Positions 5,345 through 5,482 of a stretch of DNA of 5,482 nucleotides are shown here, one piece after another; positions within the stretch are counted from its first letter, which is position 1; the number at the start of each line of letters is the position of its first letter. The notes under the pieces are model-generated. The model ran no database searches, had not been told where the DNA came from, and was given only the letters and a program-made list of their open reading frames with translations. Position numbers and translations under genes: made by a program. Origin of the DNA: Erysipelotrichaceae bacterium (GTDB lineage: Bacteria > Bacillota_I > Bacilli_A > Erysipelotrichales > Erysipelotrichaceae). The stretch spans positions 1 through 5,482 of the forward strand of contig DMBB01000268.1 of assembly GCA_003446295.1 (NCBI GenBank), given 5' to 3'.

Positions 5345-5482
5345 GATTGAAAACATCCATAAGCGTTTTGGATCGCTGGAAGTCCTCAAAGGGGTTGATT
5401 TCCATGTCAATGAAGGAGAAGTCGTCTGTCTGATCGGCCGCTCCGGTTCCGGCAAATCCACCCTTCTGCGCTGCATCAACCT
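5331..5482 (+). CDS. amino acid ABC transporter ATP-binding protein (partial, cut by window edge)
   Basis: Only the first 50 residues are inside the window. They show the start of a polar amino acid ABC ATPase (GlnQ/HisP type): an opening strand [12 protein letters not shown] (3-14), an aromatic-position segment near [10 protein letters not shown], and the Walker A loop GRSGSGKST (36-44) followed by LLRCIN. This subunit powers the importer in the cytoplasm. The ATG lies 11 bases after AAAGGAGG (5312-5319) and overlaps the last 14 bases of the permease gene, so all three genes form one operon. The Q loop, signature, Walker B and the rest lie outside the window. Confidence 0.93.
   Translation, partial: MPLVEIENIHKRFGSLEVLKGVDFHVNEGEVVCLIGRSGSGKSTLLRCIN

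Overview
The window looks like chromosomal DNA of a low-to-middle G+C Gram-positive bacterium (Bacillota). Strong AAAGGAGG-type ribosome binding sites, TTGACA/TATAAT-type promoters, short hairpin-plus-T terminators and a lysine riboswitch working by transcription attenuation all fit. An Erysipelotrichia-like host is my guess from the protein style; it is an inference only.

Left part (1-1681). An AT-rich leader of about 300 bases precedes a ten-helix EamA/DMT-family transporter (306-1163, +). Behind it lies a small decayed gene (1280-1542, +) with three visible lesions: an ACG where the start should be, a one-base deletion, and an in-frame TGA. Its peptide carries two cysteine clusters like a zinc ribbon. 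A plus-strand terminator (1561-1590) and a minus-strand terminator (1621-1657) then close the two converging sides.

Middle part (1682-3434). Two minus-strand genes stand as separate units, each with its own promoter and terminator. One is a class I SAM-dependent methyltransferase (1682-2272). The other (2461-3321) encodes an unrecognised membrane-anchored protein with a soluble N-terminal domain, one membrane helix and a C-terminal tail of about 120 residues made mostly of Asp, Tyr, Ser and Trp, with no Lys, Arg or Cys. Inverted repeats near both promoters are candidate operators.

Right part (3435-5482). A near-consensus plus-strand promoter drives a long leader that I read as a lysine riboswitch (3467-3640), with a visible antiterminator and an overlapping intrinsic terminator. 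It controls a polar amino acid ABC importer: lipoprotein binding protein (3699-4550), HisM/GlnP-type permease (4550-5344) and the start of the ATPase (5331 to the window edge), tightly coupled by overlaps. The riboswitch makes lysine the likely substrate: when lysine is plentiful, the leader should terminate and uptake should fall.

I see no mobile element, CRISPR array, rRNA or tRNA. The least familiar items are the Asp/Tyr/Trp-tailed membrane protein and the decaying Cys-cluster gene.
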